Positions 55,972 through 64,000 of a stretch of DNA of 64,000 bases are shown here, piece after piece. The first letter of the stretch is position 1; the number at the start of each line of letters is the position of its first letter. Location of the stretch: the NCBI GenBank assembly GCA_035530375.1, contig DATKUY010000038.1, positions 1 through 64,000 on the forward strand. The letters run 5' to 3'. The position numbers and the translations under genes are program-made. The notes beneath the pieces are model-generated. The model saw nothing but the letters and a program-made list of their open reading frames with translations, searched no databases and was not told the DNA's origin. The DNA is from Sulfuricella sp035530375 (GTDB lineage: Bacteria; Pseudomonadota; Gammaproteobacteria; Burkholderiales; Sulfuricellaceae).

Positions 55972-56646
55972 CTAGAGCAAGCCTCGCTCCGCGAACGACA
56001 AGAAGCCGCCGCCGGCGACTATGAAATGATCGAGCACCCTGACATCCACCAGCATCAACGCGCTTTTCAACGCCTGCGTCAATGACTGGTCGGCATGGCT
56101 CGGCTCCGCCATGCCGGAGGGATGGTTGTGCGCGAGGATCACCGCGGCTGAGTTGTGGTGCAATGCGCGCTTGATCACCTCGCGCGGATAAACACTGGTC
56201 TGAGTGAGCGTACCCCGAAACAGTTCCTCGCTCGCAACGACCCGATTCTGTGCGTCCATGAAAAGCACCATGAATACCTCGTGGGCCAAGCCCTGCAACC
56301 TGAGCCGCAAGTAATCGCGCACGGCTTGCGGTGAGGACAGCGCATCGCGCTGCGACATCTCCTCGTGCAATGCGCGCCTCGCCATCTCCAGCACCGCCTG
56401 CAACTGCGCATATTTCGCGGCGCCCATGCCGTGCGTCAGGCAAAACTCCTTTTCCCCCGCCGCAAACAGCGCTGCCAGGCTGCCAAAACGGGCAAGCAGA
56501 TCGCGCGCCAGATCCACCGCACTTTTCCCCGTCACGCCGGTGCGCAGAAAAATCGCCAGCAGTTCTGCTTCTGAAAGCGTTGCCGCGCCGTTCTTCAGGA
56601 GTTTTTCCCTGGGCCGCTCGCCTTCGGGCCAATCTGTTATCGCCAT
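55972..56646 (-). CDS. radC: RadC-family JAMM/MPN+ domain protein
   Basis: A 224-residue RadC with N-terminal helix-hairpin-helix (about 1-75, RPREKLLKNGAATLSEAELLAIFLRTGV) and the C-terminal JAMM metal site HNHPSGMAEPSHAD (about 172-185). The name comes from a historical link to DNA repair that was later withdrawn; the true activity is unknown. It is divergent from coaBC with 38 bases between, the usual gammaproteobacterial and betaproteobacterial arrangement. Confidence 0.96.
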   Translation of the reverse strand: MAITDWPEGERPREKLLKNGAATLSEAELLAIFLRTGVTGKSAVDLARDLLARFGSLAALFAAGEKEFCLTHGMGAAKYAQLQAVLEMARRALHEEMSQRDALSSPQAVRDYLRLRLQGLAHEVFMVLFMDAQNRVVASEELFRGTLTQTSVYPREVIKRALHHNSAAVILAHNHPSGMAEPSHADQSLTQALKSALMLVDVRVLDHFIVAGGGFLSFAERGLL

Positions 56647-56684
56647 GACAAATTCTTTTTATTTCAAGTAGAATTAGGATCATT

Positions 56685-57899
56685 ATGATCGATCTGATTA
56701 CCGAAGTGGCAACAAAACGCCTGGTTCTCGGCGTCACCGGCGGCGTCGCCGCCTACAAGGCGGCTGAACTCACGCGCCTGCTAGTGAAAAACGGCACCGA
56801 GGTACAGGTGGTCATGACCGAAGCTGCCCGCCATTTCGTCGGCCCGGCCACTTTCCAGGCGCTCTCCGGCAAACCGGTGCTGACCGACCTGTGGGATGGC
56901 GGCAGCGCCAACGGCATGGCGCACATCGAGATCACGCGCAGCGCCGATGCCGTGCTGATCGCCCCCGCCAGCGCCGATTTTCTCGCCAAGCTGGCGCACG
57001 GCGCTGCGGACGACCTGCTTTCCGCCATCTGTCTGGCGCGCTCCTGCCCGCTGCTGGCCGCTCCGGCGATGAACCGCGAAATGTGGGACAACCCCGCCAC
57101 CCAGCGCAATATTTTTCAATTGAAGCGCGACGGCGTAACCATCCTCGGCCCGGCCAGCGGCGCCCAGGCTTGCGGCGAAACCGGCATGGGACGGATGGTG
57201 GAGCCGCAAACGCTGATCGAGGACGTCGATTCGTTCTGGTACCCCAAACGGCTGCAAGGCAAGCGCGTGCTGATTACCGCCGGCCCGACCTTCGAGGCCA
57301 TCGACGCGGTGCGCGGCATCACCAATTTGAGTTCGGGCAAGATGGGCTATGCCGTCGCCCGTGCCGCCATCGAAGCCGGCGCCGCCGTCACGCTGATCTC
57401 CGGCCCGACTTGCCTGACGCCGCCGGCTGCGGCAAAAACCCTGTCCGTCACCAGCGCGCAGCAAATGCTGGATGCGGTCAACGGCGGAATCGCCGACACC
57501 GATATTTTCATCAGCGTCGCTGCGGTAGCCGATTATTACGTGCTCAACCCGAGCGAACAGAAGATCAAGAAAGACGCGCATATCTTCACGCTGGAACTGG
57601 CGCCCAACCCGGATATCGTGGCGAATGTGATGAACCTGCCCAATCCGCCGTTCTGCGTCGGCTTCGCGGCAGAAAGCGAAAACCTCTACGAATTTGCCGA
57701 GATCAAGCGCAAGCGCAAAAACCTGCCGCTGCTGGCCGCCAACCTGGTGCAGGATGCCATCGGCAGCGAAGAAAGCGAACTGATCCTGTTTGACGACGAT
57801 GGCGCCCACCCGCTGCAGCGCGCACCGAAAATTGCGCTGGCCCGGCAGCTTATCGAACATGTTGCCAAGCTCTACCACAAGGAAAGAGGTCCAACCTGA
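56685..57899 (+). CDS. coaBC: Phosphopantothenoylcysteine decarboxylase / phosphopantothenate-cysteine ligase
   Basis: A 404-residue bifunctional coenzyme A enzyme. The CoaC flavodoxin-like half starts KRLVLGVTGGVAAYKAAEL and has the active-site His in MAHIEITRSADAVLIAPASADF and the Cys-containing lid CGETGMGRM. The CoaB half begins VLITAGPTFEAIDAVRGITNLSSGKMGYAVA. It makes 4'-phosphopantetheine from 4'-phosphopantothenate and Cys. dut follows one base after the stop. Confidence 0.97.
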   Translation: MIDLITEVATKRLVLGVTGGVAAYKAAELTRLLVKNGTEVQVVMTEAARHFVGPATFQALSGKPVLTDLWDGGSANGMAHIEITRSADAVLIAPASADFLAKLAHGAADDLLSAICLARSCPLLAAPAMNREMWDNPATQRNIFQLKRDGVTILGPASGAQACGETGMGRMVEPQTLIEDVDSFWYPKRLQGKRVLITAGPTFEAIDAVRGITNLSSGKMGYAVARAAIEAGAAVTLISGPTCLTPPAAAKTLSVTSAQQMLDAVNGGIADTDIFISVAAVADYYVLNPSEQKIKKDAHIFTLELAPNPDIVANVMNLPNPPFCVGFAAESENLYEFAEIKRKRKNLPLLAANLVQDAIGSEESELILFDDDGAHPLQRAPKIALARQLIEHVAKLYHKERGPT

Positions 57900-57900
57900 G

Positions 57901-58362
57901 ATGAAAAAAAACCTGAAAACCGTTGACGTCAAAATCCTCGACGAACGCCTCAAGCAGCACCCGCCCAGCTATGCCACGCCGGGCGCGGCGGGTCTGGATT
58001 TGCGCGCCTGCACCGAGCATGTGCTCACCATCCATCCGGGGCAAACCGAACTCATCCCCACCGGCCTCGCCATCCACCTGCGCGACCCCGGCATGGCGGC
58101 GATGATCCTGCCGCGCTCCGGCCTGGGCCACAAACACGGCATCGTGCTCGGCAACCTGATCGGGCTGATCGATTCGGACTATCAGGGCCAGCTCTTCGTT
58201 TCCTGCTGGAACCGCGGCCACACGCCTTTCATCCTCAACCCGCTGGAACGCATCGCGCAGATGGTGATCGTGCCGGTGATCCACGCCGACTTCAACGTGG
58301 TGGAAAGCTTCGAGGAAAGCGATCGCGGCGAAGGCGGCTTCGGCAGCACCGGCCGCCACTAG
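57901..58362 (+). CDS. dut: Deoxyuridine 5'-triphosphate nucleotidohydrolase
   Basis: A 153-residue trimeric dUTPase with the five motifs: PGAAGLDLRAC, LPRSGLGHKHGI, NLIGLIDSDYQGQ, ERIAQMVIVPV and the C-terminal RGEGGFGSTGRH arm. It hydrolyses dUTP to dUMP, limiting uracil in DNA. The ATG lies one base after coaBC, the common coaBC-dut coupling. Confidence 0.98.
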   Translation: MKKNLKTVDVKILDERLKQHPPSYATPGAAGLDLRACTEHVLTIHPGQTELIPTGLAIHLRDPGMAAMILPRSGLGHKHGIVLGNLIGLIDSDYQGQLFVSCWNRGHTPFILNPLERIAQMVIVPVIHADFNVVESFEESDRGEGGFGSTGRH

Positions 58363-58392
58363 CAGGCAACAGGGAACTACCTGCCAGCGCTT

Positions 58393-58770
58393 CTAATAGC
58401 CCCCGCGGGAACCCCCGCCCATTCCGCCGCCGGGACCCATCATGCCACCGCCCGGCCCCATGCCGCCAGGACCCATACCACCGCCCCTCGCAGGCGGCAC
58501 ATCCGGCAAGGTAACGCCTTTCTCCTTGGCGCGCGCCTTCATCTGCTCATGATGCGCGGCGCGAATTTTTTCGCGCTCTTCCGGGGTCTTCGCGGCACGC
58601 ATGCTGGCGCGATAGGCAGTGCGCTCTTCCCGCGTCATCATCTGCGAACCATAAATCTGCTCCTGTTGGCGAGTCTGTACCTGCGGCTTCGCCGGCTCCT
58701 CGGCAACAGCGACCGCGGACGCAACGGCAATCCCCGCCGCCAGCGGCAACAACCATAATGTCTTAACCAT
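58393..58770 (-). CDS. Exported Gly/Met-rich protein of unknown function
   Basis: A 125-residue protein: signal peptide (about 1-23, ending VAVA/EE), a charged helical middle (MTREERTAYRASMRAAKTPEE, then KIRAAHHEQMKARAKEKG) resembling small periplasmic helical proteins of the CpxP/Spy-like kind only loosely, and a low-complexity C-terminus of GGMGPGGMM repeats ending GGSRGGY. The charged segment MTREERxxYRxxMRxAxTxEER is a recurrent pattern in betaproteobacterial hypothetical proteins. AAGGAG lies upstream of two adjacent ATGs (58773, 58770). Confidence 0.75.
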   Translation of the reverse strand: MVKTLWLLPLAAGIAVASAVAVAEEPAKPQVQTRQQEQIYGSQMMTREERTAYRASMRAAKTPEEREKIRAAHHEQMKARAKEKGVTLPDVPPARGGGMGPGGMGPGGGMMGPGGGMGGGSRGGY

Positions 58771-58834
58771 CATCTATCTCCTTGTCGTACGAAAAGTTAA
58801 TCGGTTCACCTACCGTTTCATTATAGTTAGGATT

Positions 58835-59332
58835 ATGAAACCTTCCGCTCTTTTCCTGTGCGACGTCATGCTGGCGCGGCTGGCCCGCTACCTGCGCGCC
58901 GCCGGAATCGACACCACGCTGGCAGACGCGTCCGCCACGGACGCGCAGATTCTGCGCGAGGCGATCGACCAGGATCGCTGGCTGCTCACCACCGACCGCA
59001 AGATCATGGATCACAAGGCCGCCAGGGATCGCGTCATCCAGCTACCCTTCGGCTCGCTCGACACCCAGGCGGCGGCGCTAAGCGCGAGATTCGACATCGA
59101 CTGGCTCGGCCACGCCTTCACCCGCTGCTTGCTGGACAACGCCCCGCTCCAGCCTGCCACGGCGGAACACGCCCTGCAGGTGCCGGAAGATGTTCGCCAG
59201 TTGGGAGAGGCGCTGCTGGTTTGCCCGGAATGTGGGCGGGTTTATTGGCGGGGGTCGCATTACAAGAGGATGAGGGGAAAACTGGAAAGCTGGCAGAAGA
59301 ATGCAGCCGCAGCAACCAACAAGCCACTTTAG
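58835..59332 (+). CDS. Mut7-C RNase-domain protein
   Basis: A 165-residue protein: PIN-like fold with the N-terminal CDVMLARLARYLRAAGIDTTLADASA and catalytic-type acidic residues (DQDRWLLTTDRKIMDHK), followed by a zinc-ribbon-like tail (LVCPECGRVYWRGSHYKRM). This is the Mut7-C architecture predicted to be a ribonuclease. The substrate is unknown. It stands alone. Confidence 0.87.
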   Translation: MKPSALFLCDVMLARLARYLRAAGIDTTLADASATDAQILREAIDQDRWLLTTDRKIMDHKAARDRVIQLPFGSLDTQAAALSARFDIDWLGHAFTRCLLDNAPLQPATAEHALQVPEDVRQLGEALLVCPECGRVYWRGSHYKRMRGKLESWQKNAAAATNKPL

Positions 59333-59424
59333 AGATGCCCTGACTTTATCCGTACATTCTTGTCATGCGCGATGGCGGAGCGTATAGTCACATCTTACCC
59401 CGTCTTACCAATTAGAGGTATCAA

Positions 59425-59685
59425 ATGGAAACAACCCGGTTATCCAGCAAAGGGCAGGTGATTCTCCCTAAATCCGTGCGGGAGTCGCATCACTGGGTGC
59501 CTGGCACCGAATTCACGATCGAGGACACGCCCGATGGCGTTCTGCTCCGGCCAGCCAAGGCTTTCAAGCCGACGCGCCTGGAAGACGTGATCGGCTGCAC
59601 CGGCTACAAAGGCCCGGTGAAAACGCTGGAAGAAATGGAAAACGCCATTGCAAAAGGCGTCAAGGCTCGCCATGCTCGCGGTTGA
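59425..59685 (+). CDS. AbrB/SpoVT-type antitoxin
   Basis: An 86-residue protein with an N-terminal swapped-hairpin AbrB domain (TTRLSSKGQVILPKSVRESHHW), a short linker (EDTPDGVLLRPA) and a C-terminal segment (LEDVIGCTGYKGPVKTLEEMENAIAKG) that should bind the toxin. It overlaps the downstream PIN-domain gene by 14 bases, the usual VapBC-like arrangement, and probably represses its own promoter. Confidence 0.92.
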   Translation: METTRLSSKGQVILPKSVRESHHWVPGTEFTIEDTPDGVLLRPAKAFKPTRLEDVIGCTGYKGPVKTLEEMENAIAKGVKARHARG

Positions 59686-60061
59686 CACCCACCTCGTCGT
59701 CAGACTGCTCGCCAACGATGACACGCTGCAAGCGCGCCGCGCGGCGGCGCTGTTTGCCAGCAAACAGATTTTCATCTCGAAGACCGTGCTGCTTGAATCG
59801 GAATGGGTATTGCGCTTTTCTTATGAATTGCCGCCGAAAGTCATCTTGCAGGCGTTACGCAATATCGTCGGCTTGCCGAATGTCACGGTAGAGCAGCCGC
59901 GTGAAGTCGCCGAAGCACTCGATGGTTTCGAACAGGGACTCGATTTTGCCGATGCGCTGCACCTCGCCAGCAGCCGCCGTGCCGGGAGATTCGCCACTTT
60001 CGACAGGAAGCTGATCAAGCGGGCCGAGAAACTGACAGATATTGAATTGGTGCTGGCATAA
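59672..60061 (+). CDS. VapC-type PIN-domain ribonuclease toxin
   Basis: A 129-residue PIN toxin: acidic residues in AVDTHLVVRLLANDD, the Glu in VLLESEWVLRFSYELP, and the C-terminal GLDFADALHLASSRRAGRFATFDRKLIKRA cluster complete the Mg2+ site. The start at 59672 (MLAVDTHL) is inside the antitoxin's end; an earlier frame start would extend it by 8 residues. Toxicity is inferred from family and pairing. Confidence 0.92.
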   Translation: MLAVDTHLVVRLLANDDTLQARRAAALFASKQIFISKTVLLESEWVLRFSYELPPKVILQALRNIVGLPNVTVEQPREVAEALDGFEQGLDFADALHLASSRRAGRFATFDRKLIKRAEKLTDIELVLA

Positions 60062-60720
60062 GTAATGGGCTTGACTCGTACAACTCCCTATCCACCGCCT
60101 TTCGCTTCGCTACAGGTGCCCTGCGTTGCTCGCCAAGCCGGGCTGCTGCGGAACTCGCGCTACGCGCTCAAACAATCCGCGCAGAAATCTCCCGGCTTGT
60201 CTGCGCTACTCGGCGGCGGCTCAAGGGGAAGTTAAACCAAACAACCCATCCCCATCCTGGCCTTCCCCTATGAAGGGGAAGGAACAGTAGCCCTCTCTCC
60301 CTCCGGGAGAGAGCTGGAGAGAGGGGCGGAGGCGAAGAAAATCGACTTGCTGCGACCACCCGTTTTTCCCCCTCTGTGCCGCCTCGATTTTCCGAAAAGG
60401 TCGGGCGGCTGCGGAAACTCGCGCGTTGCGCTCAAACAGCCGCAGCCGACGGCCCCCGATCTTTTCGAAAAATCGAGGGAAGCCCACAGGGCCGGTGCGG
60501 GTGGGTGTCCTTTTGTTTGGTTACTTCTATTTTGGACAAGCAAAATAAAGTAACCTGCTGCCGGGCAGCCCCCGGCATATAAGCAACTGCGCGTAGCGCA
60601 CTCAAAACCTATCACCGCTTGTAACAACTAGAACAAAGACCTAACATTCCAATACAAAATTTAATCGCACCTAGCTCCATATTCATTTGCGGCGAATTCA
60701 AAATTTAAGAAGGCTACAGC
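60062..60720. repeat. Intergenic repeat cluster
   Basis: No credible gene. Contents: two diverged copies of a stretch containing CTGCGGAAACTCGCGC...GCGCTCAAACA (about 60146-60180 and 60407-60446); a palindrome of CTCTCTCC/GGAGAGAG type at 60292-60326 of the same sort as that found inside the helicase gene at 63.7 kb; FNR-unrelated CGATTTT-CCGAAAAG/CTTTTCG-AAAAATCG arms near 60390 and 60462; and a hairpin at 60519-60555. Short ORFs here look like repeat translations. Confidence 0.7.
60519..60555. repeat. GGTTACTT-type palindrome of a common dispersed repeat
   Basis: GGTTACTT...AAGTAACC with inner near-complementary ATTTTG/CAAAAT. The surrounding sequence, including CCTTTTGTTTGG, resembles a widespread proteobacterial dispersed repeat known to me mainly through its mis-annotated short ORFs. 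Confidence 0.65.
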
Positions 60721-60723
60721 CAC

Positions 60724-61224
60724 ATGGCAACAGGATTGAGTACACAGCTAACACGCCAGATCGGTGAACACCTAGTAACTGCTGAGCTTGGAAGACGAGG
60801 AATTATTGCGACCCCATTTGCAGGTAATGTGCCTGATATAGATATTCTTTCGTTTGCCAATGGGATATCTACATCTATCCAGGTAAAGGCCATCAACGGA
60901 AATTCTTGGCAATTTGATGTTCGTTCTTTTTTGGATGTAACCGTGACCGAACAGGGCCAAAAAATTAATGGACTCAATCAAAATCTGGACAAGAAAATAA
61001 TTTGTGTATTTGTCGCAGTTGAAAAAAAATTGGGGGAAGACGCATTTTATGTATTTCAGTTGGGGTGGCTTCAAGATTATTTTCACAACAACTATAAAGG
61101 TCGGCAGGCACCCAAAAATATTGAGTCTTTTCACTGCGCAATTTGGAAGCGCGATCTTGAGCAGCACTTGGAAAAATGGAGTTTAATTGAGCGCAAGTTC
61201 AAATTAAAACCGACTAACACTTAA
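60724..61224 (+). CDS. Hypothetical protein, possible PD-(D/E)XK-fold nuclease
   Basis: A 166-residue soluble protein. The N-terminal third reads QIGEHLVTAELGRRGIIATP, PDIDILSF, then SIQVKAINGNSWQF: Glu-helix, PDxD strand and QVKA strand, the order of active-site elements in PD-(D/E)XK enzymes (restriction and resolvase-like). The rest (WLQDYFHNNYKGRQAP, AIWKRDLEQHLEKW) is unassigned. Its base composition is visibly more AT-rich than its neighbours and it lies next to a repeat cluster and a toxin-antitoxin pair, suggesting acquisition. No methylase or restriction partner is visible. Confidence 0.7.
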   Translation: MATGLSTQLTRQIGEHLVTAELGRRGIIATPFAGNVPDIDILSFANGISTSIQVKAINGNSWQFDVRSFLDVTVTEQGQKINGLNQNLDKKIICVFVAVEKKLGEDAFYVFQLGWLQDYFHNNYKGRQAPKNIESFHCAIWKRDLEQHLEKWSLIERKFKLKPTNT

Positions 61225-61244
61225 CAATTAAAGCCCAACCCCGG

Positions 61245-64000
61245 CTAATCAACCTCAAACACCAACCCATTCCCAAACACCAACACCGCCCTAACCGGTT
61301 TGGCCGAAAACACCCCGCCCATGGCGTCAAGATACTCCCGCATCACACCCAGATAAGGCTTGGCGCAAGCCGCCAGATTCGCTTCCTCTGCCCGTTCGGC
61401 GGCCTTGAAATCCAGTATCCAGACACTGTCCTCGAACTCGACCAGCCGGTCGAGCCGCCGGCTGTCGCCTGCCGCCGTACGGTAGGGCAGTTCTTTCCAG
61501 GCACTGAGATAACATGCCGGATCGAAGAAGCGCTGCAAATGCGGAGCCTGCATGAGGTTCATGGCATCCTGCCAGAGCGCATCAAATTCGGCCCCATCCA
61601 CGTCCAGCTTCTCTTGCAGCCAAACCCGGTCAAGCACCGCCGCAGGCGGGGCGACCCACTCCAGCAGCGCATGCAGCCGGATGCCGTGGCGCTGCGCGGC
61701 GGTGAGGCTCTGGCTGATGCGCTTGCCGGTGGGCATGAGCGGCGCTGAGCCGACATGAAAAACCGGGGCGGCGGTTTCCGCCTGCGCCGCATCGGGGGAT
61801 AGCAAGGGCATCTGGCCGAGTTCGCAAATTTCCACGGCCTCTTCGCCGGCCACGGCGTTCCAGATTTTTCCGTGCCAGCCTTCCGCCGTGCCGCGCGTGG
61901 ACGCGCAGCCACTGACGATCAGCGCCTGCCGGGCGCGGGTCATGGCGACATACAGCAGGTTGAGGTCTTCGCGCCGTTCCTGTTCGGCCTCGGCATCGAA
62001 CACCGGCTGCCATTGCGCGGCGCGTTCGCGCTTGCCGGCATACAGGAAAAAATTCTGCGGCTTGGCACTTTCCGGCGGCCAGTCGAGCATGGCCCGGTAG
62101 CCGCGTTCGTTACGGGGAGCGGCATTGGCGTCGAGCAGCCAGACGATCGGCGCTTCCAGCCCTTTGGAGCCGTGGATAGTAAGGATGCGCAGCGCATTGC
62201 CGGCATCGCCGACGATGCCTTCGTCGGGCGCTTCCTCTGCGCGCGCCCGGCGCAGTTGCTGGAGTTCGTTGATGAATTTCGGCAGGCTGGGGTAGCGGCC
62301 GCTGTCCAGCTTCAGCGCCTGCTCCATGAAGGCATGGAGATTGGACTGCACGGCGCCACGCATCGCTTCCGGCACGGCGGCATGGTAGCGCTGCAGCAGC
62401 TCGCCCTCGAAATAGATGCGGTCGAGCAGGTCGTGCACCGGCAGCCGGTCGGTCAATGCCAGCCAGCCTTGCAGCAGGCCCAAGGCGCGGCGCAATGCCG
62501 GGCTGGCCTGCTCGCGCCCGGCCACGGCATGCAGGCGCGCCCACCAGGAACCGTCGGCCTCGCTCGCCAGTGCCATCAGATCCTCGTCGGTGCAGGCGAT
62601 CAGCGGCGAACGTAGCGTCTGCGCCAGGCACAGGTCGGCGAACGGAGTGATGAGGAAGGTCAGCAGCGCGATCAGGTCGCGGCATTCCAGCGTGTCCAGC
62701 AGGCCGCCCTGGCGCGAGCTGACATAGGGGATGCGCGCATCGCGCAACGCCCTTTCGTAAATATCCAGACGGGTACGGCTGCGCTTCAGCAGCAGAATGT
62801 CGCGGAACTCGGCGGGCCTTTCCTCGCCACTTTCCGCTGTCACCTGCCACTGACCGACGATACTGCGGATTTTTCCCGCCAGTTGCTGCGCTTCCCGCTC
62901 GACGCGCTGATCTTCCGCCTCATGCAGCGGCTCGATCAGGGGATTGCGCAAGGTCATTGCCGCTAGCGACGCTTCAGCGTCTTCCCCTGCTTCTGCCAAA
63001 GGCAACACTTCCACCCGGCCCGGCAGCTCGCCATGAAACGCCTGGTGCGACTCGAAGCCGGTGAACGCCGGCTCTTGTTCAAACAGACGGTTGACCGCCG
63101 CCAGCACCGGCGTGGCACTGCGGCGCGAGACGTTCTGCTGCAGCCGGGCCGCACCGTAGCCCTGCTCGAGGAAATCGGCGGCGATGCCGAACAGGCGCGC
63201 GTCGGCACGGCGGAAACGGTAGATCGCCTGCTTCGGGTCGCCCACCAGGAAGACGGTGGGCGCACTGCCGGCTCCCGCCGAGGCATCGAGCCAGGAACGC
63301 ATGATCTGCCATTGCAGCGGATTGGTGTCCTGAAACTCGTCGAGCAGGATATGGCGGTAGCGCGCATCGAGCTTGTACTGCATGTACTCGGCATGGTCGG
63401 AATGGTTGAGCAGGCGGTGGACGCGCCATTCCACGTCGGTGAAATCGACTGTCCGCCGTTCTTCCTTGAGACGCTGGTAGGCCGCCAGAAATTCTGCGCC
63501 GCAACGCAGGGCGGCAAGGTTGAAGCGCCAGGCGGCTTGGGCGGTGAGCGCATCGCGCACAGCGGTAAGGCGCTCGCATAAGCGGCCATGCAGTTCAAGC
63601 AAGCGCGCTTCGCCCTCCGCGCCCAGACGCTTTGCCTGATCTTTGCTCGCCTTGCGCTTTCTCGGTTCGCCTTTCTGAGTGAAGAATATGGCAAAGATCG
63701 CTTCGAAGCGTTCGGAGATATCCCTCTCCCCGACCCCTCTCCCGTTTGCGGGAGAGGGGCTTATGCTCCCCTCGCCCACTTGTGGGAGAGGGGTCGGGGG
63801 AGAGGGCGCCACCGCCAGAACTCGCGCCAGCCCGACCGCCAGCCCCTTGTCGGTATCCGTGTTGATTTCCAGCAGCCCCAGAAAGGACTGCAAATCCAGT
63901 GTTAAATCATTATCCGCGAATAGCTCGGCAACCACGTCCCGCTCCGGTTCCACCCCGAGATCACGGCGCAGGGCTTCGGCGGCAAATTGCGCCGGGTCGT
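61245..64000 (-). CDS. AddA-like UvrD helicase / RecB-type nuclease, N-terminus outside window
   Basis: The frame is open to the window edge; an ATG at 63953 is probably internal. Visible superfamily 1 motifs, in order: LLDEFQDTNPLQWQIM (II), VGDPKQAIYRFRRADARLF (III), NVSRRSATPVLAAVN (IV), ILTIHGSKGLEAPIVWLLD (V) and LYVAMTRARQALIVSG (VI); Walker A must lie beyond 64000. The C-terminus has a nuclease motif SVWILDFKAAERAEEANLA (PD-(D/E)XK of RecB). It fits AddA of AddAB, which resects double-strand breaks. A repeat-derived insert sits at about 63718-63812. Partial at its 5' end. Confidence 0.9.
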   Translation of the reverse strand, partial: DPAQFAAEALRRDLGVEPERDVVAELFADNDLTLDLQSFLGLLEINTDTDKGLAVGLARVLAVAPSPPTPLPQVGEGSISPSPANGRGVGERDISERFEAIFAIFFTQKGEPRKRKASKDQAKRLGAEGEARLLELHGRLCERLTAVRDALTAQAAWRFNLAALRCGAEFLAAYQRLKEERRTVDFTDVEWRVHRLLNHSDHAEYMQYKLDARYRHILLDEFQDTNPLQWQIMRSWLDASAGAGSAPTVFLVGDPKQAIYRFRRADARLFGIAADFLEQGYGAARLQQNVSRRSATPVLAAVNRLFEQEPAFTGFESHQAFHGELPGRVEVLPLAEAGEDAEASLAAMTLRNPLIEPLHEAEDQRVEREAQQLAGKIRSIVGQWQVTAESGEERPAEFRDILLLKRSRTRLDIYERALRDARIPYVSSRQGGLLDTLECRDLIALLTFLITPFADLCLAQTLRSPLIACTDEDLMALASEADGSWWARLHAVAGREQASPALRRALGLLQGWLALTDRLPVHDLLDRIYFEGELLQRYHAAVPEAMRGAVQSNLHAFMEQALKLDSGRYPSLPKFINELQQLRRARAEEAPDEGIVGDAGNALRILTIHGSKGLEAPIVWLLDANAAPRNERGYRAMLDWPPESAKPQNFFLYAGKRERAAQWQPVFDAEAEQERREDLNLLYVAMTRARQALIVSGCASTRGTAEGWHGKIWNAVAGEEAVEICELGQMPLLSPDAAQAETAAPVFHVGSAPLMPTGKRISQSLTAAQRHGIRLHALLEWVAPPAAVLDRVWLQEKLDVDGAEFDALWQDAMNLMQAPHLQRFFDPACYLSAWKELPYRTAAGDSRRLDRLVEFEDSVWILDFKAAERAEEANLAACAKPYLGVMREYLDAMGGVFSAKPVRAVLVFGNGLVFEVD
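63718..63812 (-). repeat. Palindromic repeat inserted in frame in the AddA-like gene
   Basis: Tandem palindromes of CCCTCTCCC...GGGAGAGGGG type, two hairpin units, encode about 30 Pro/Gly/Ser-rich residues (SPPTPLPQVGEG, PSPANGRGVGER) interrupting the helicase between ARVLAVA and RDISERFEAIF. Similar palindromes occur at 60292-60326. The frame is preserved. Confidence 0.8.

Noticed and set aside
60347..60582. Two overlapping 68-codon plus-strand frames
   Set aside because: They translate dispersed repeat DNA (the GGTTACTT palindrome region) and have no start signals; such ORFs recur as annotation artefacts of this repeat.

Overview
The window looks like a chromosomal segment of a chemolithoautotrophic betaproteobacterium, most likely a sulfur oxidiser of the Nitrosomonadales (Sulfuricella/Thiobacillus-like). 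This is inferred from gene content and protein style: a type I sulfide:quinone oxidoreductase, TusA, rhodanese, a YeeE/YedE sulfur-compound transporter, AcnB, ClpS-ClpA, the NudJ/MnmA neighbourhood, and two [NiFe] hydrogenases. No rRNA is present to settle the taxonomy. Both ends are open; the gene at the right edge is cut.

Layout. 1-6.1 kb: sulfur carrier (tusA), rhodanese, a MITE-like palindromic element, moaC, a BepA-like protease, clpS-clpA and a small membrane protein. 6.1-10 kb: a sulfide-oxidation locus. A Crp/Fnr regulator and a sigma54 activator with a Cys-rich PAS domain lie divergent from a 65-residue protein and sqr; a consensus sigma54 promoter and two palindromes lie between them. 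10-16.2 kb: housekeeping genes (acnB, a GST-like protein, mnmA, nudJ, queC). 16.2-20.2 kb: YeeE transporter, a TlpA-like thioredoxin, a strikingly methionine-rich 24-repeat exported protein and an exported DUF302 protein. 20.2-20.5 kb: two tRNA-Lys genes. 20.6-22 kb: a putative lipoprotein and an M48-like lipoprotein with a damaged zinc motif.

22-49.9 kb is a hydrogen island. It holds one complete hyp set split over two divergent clusters (hypABFC on minus, hypDE-hypX on plus), each with in-frame debris of the genes now held only by the other. It also holds an O2-tolerant-type membrane-bound uptake hydrogenase (hupSLCD) with a chemoreceptor gene at the end of its operon. A second, soluble group 2-like hydrogenase (small and large subunits plus protease) is followed on the same strand by two paralogous kinase-receiver proteins, a CheY-like receiver, an HD-GYP protein and a Cache-type kinase. 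I read this second set as a candidate H2-sensing system feeding into c-di-GMP and, through the chemoreceptor, motility. NikR, a NiCoT nickel permease and a TonB receptor supply and control nickel. Both hydrogenase operons carry the same upstream module: an FNR-type box, shared motifs and a hypA-derived fragment.

49.9-64 kb: corA, an MscS channel, a fatty-acid desaturase, rpmG-rpmB, radC, coaBC-dut, a Gly/Met-rich exported protein, a Mut7-C RNase-type protein, an AbrB/VapC toxin-antitoxin pair, a repeat-rich intergenic stretch, an AT-richer ORF resembling a PD-(D/E)XK nuclease, and the C-terminal part of an AddA-like helicase-nuclease. Several intergenic repeats have entered coding sequence in frame (HypF, HypD C-terminus, AddA-like protein). 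All functional calls come from reading the protein sequences by eye; no database search was run.
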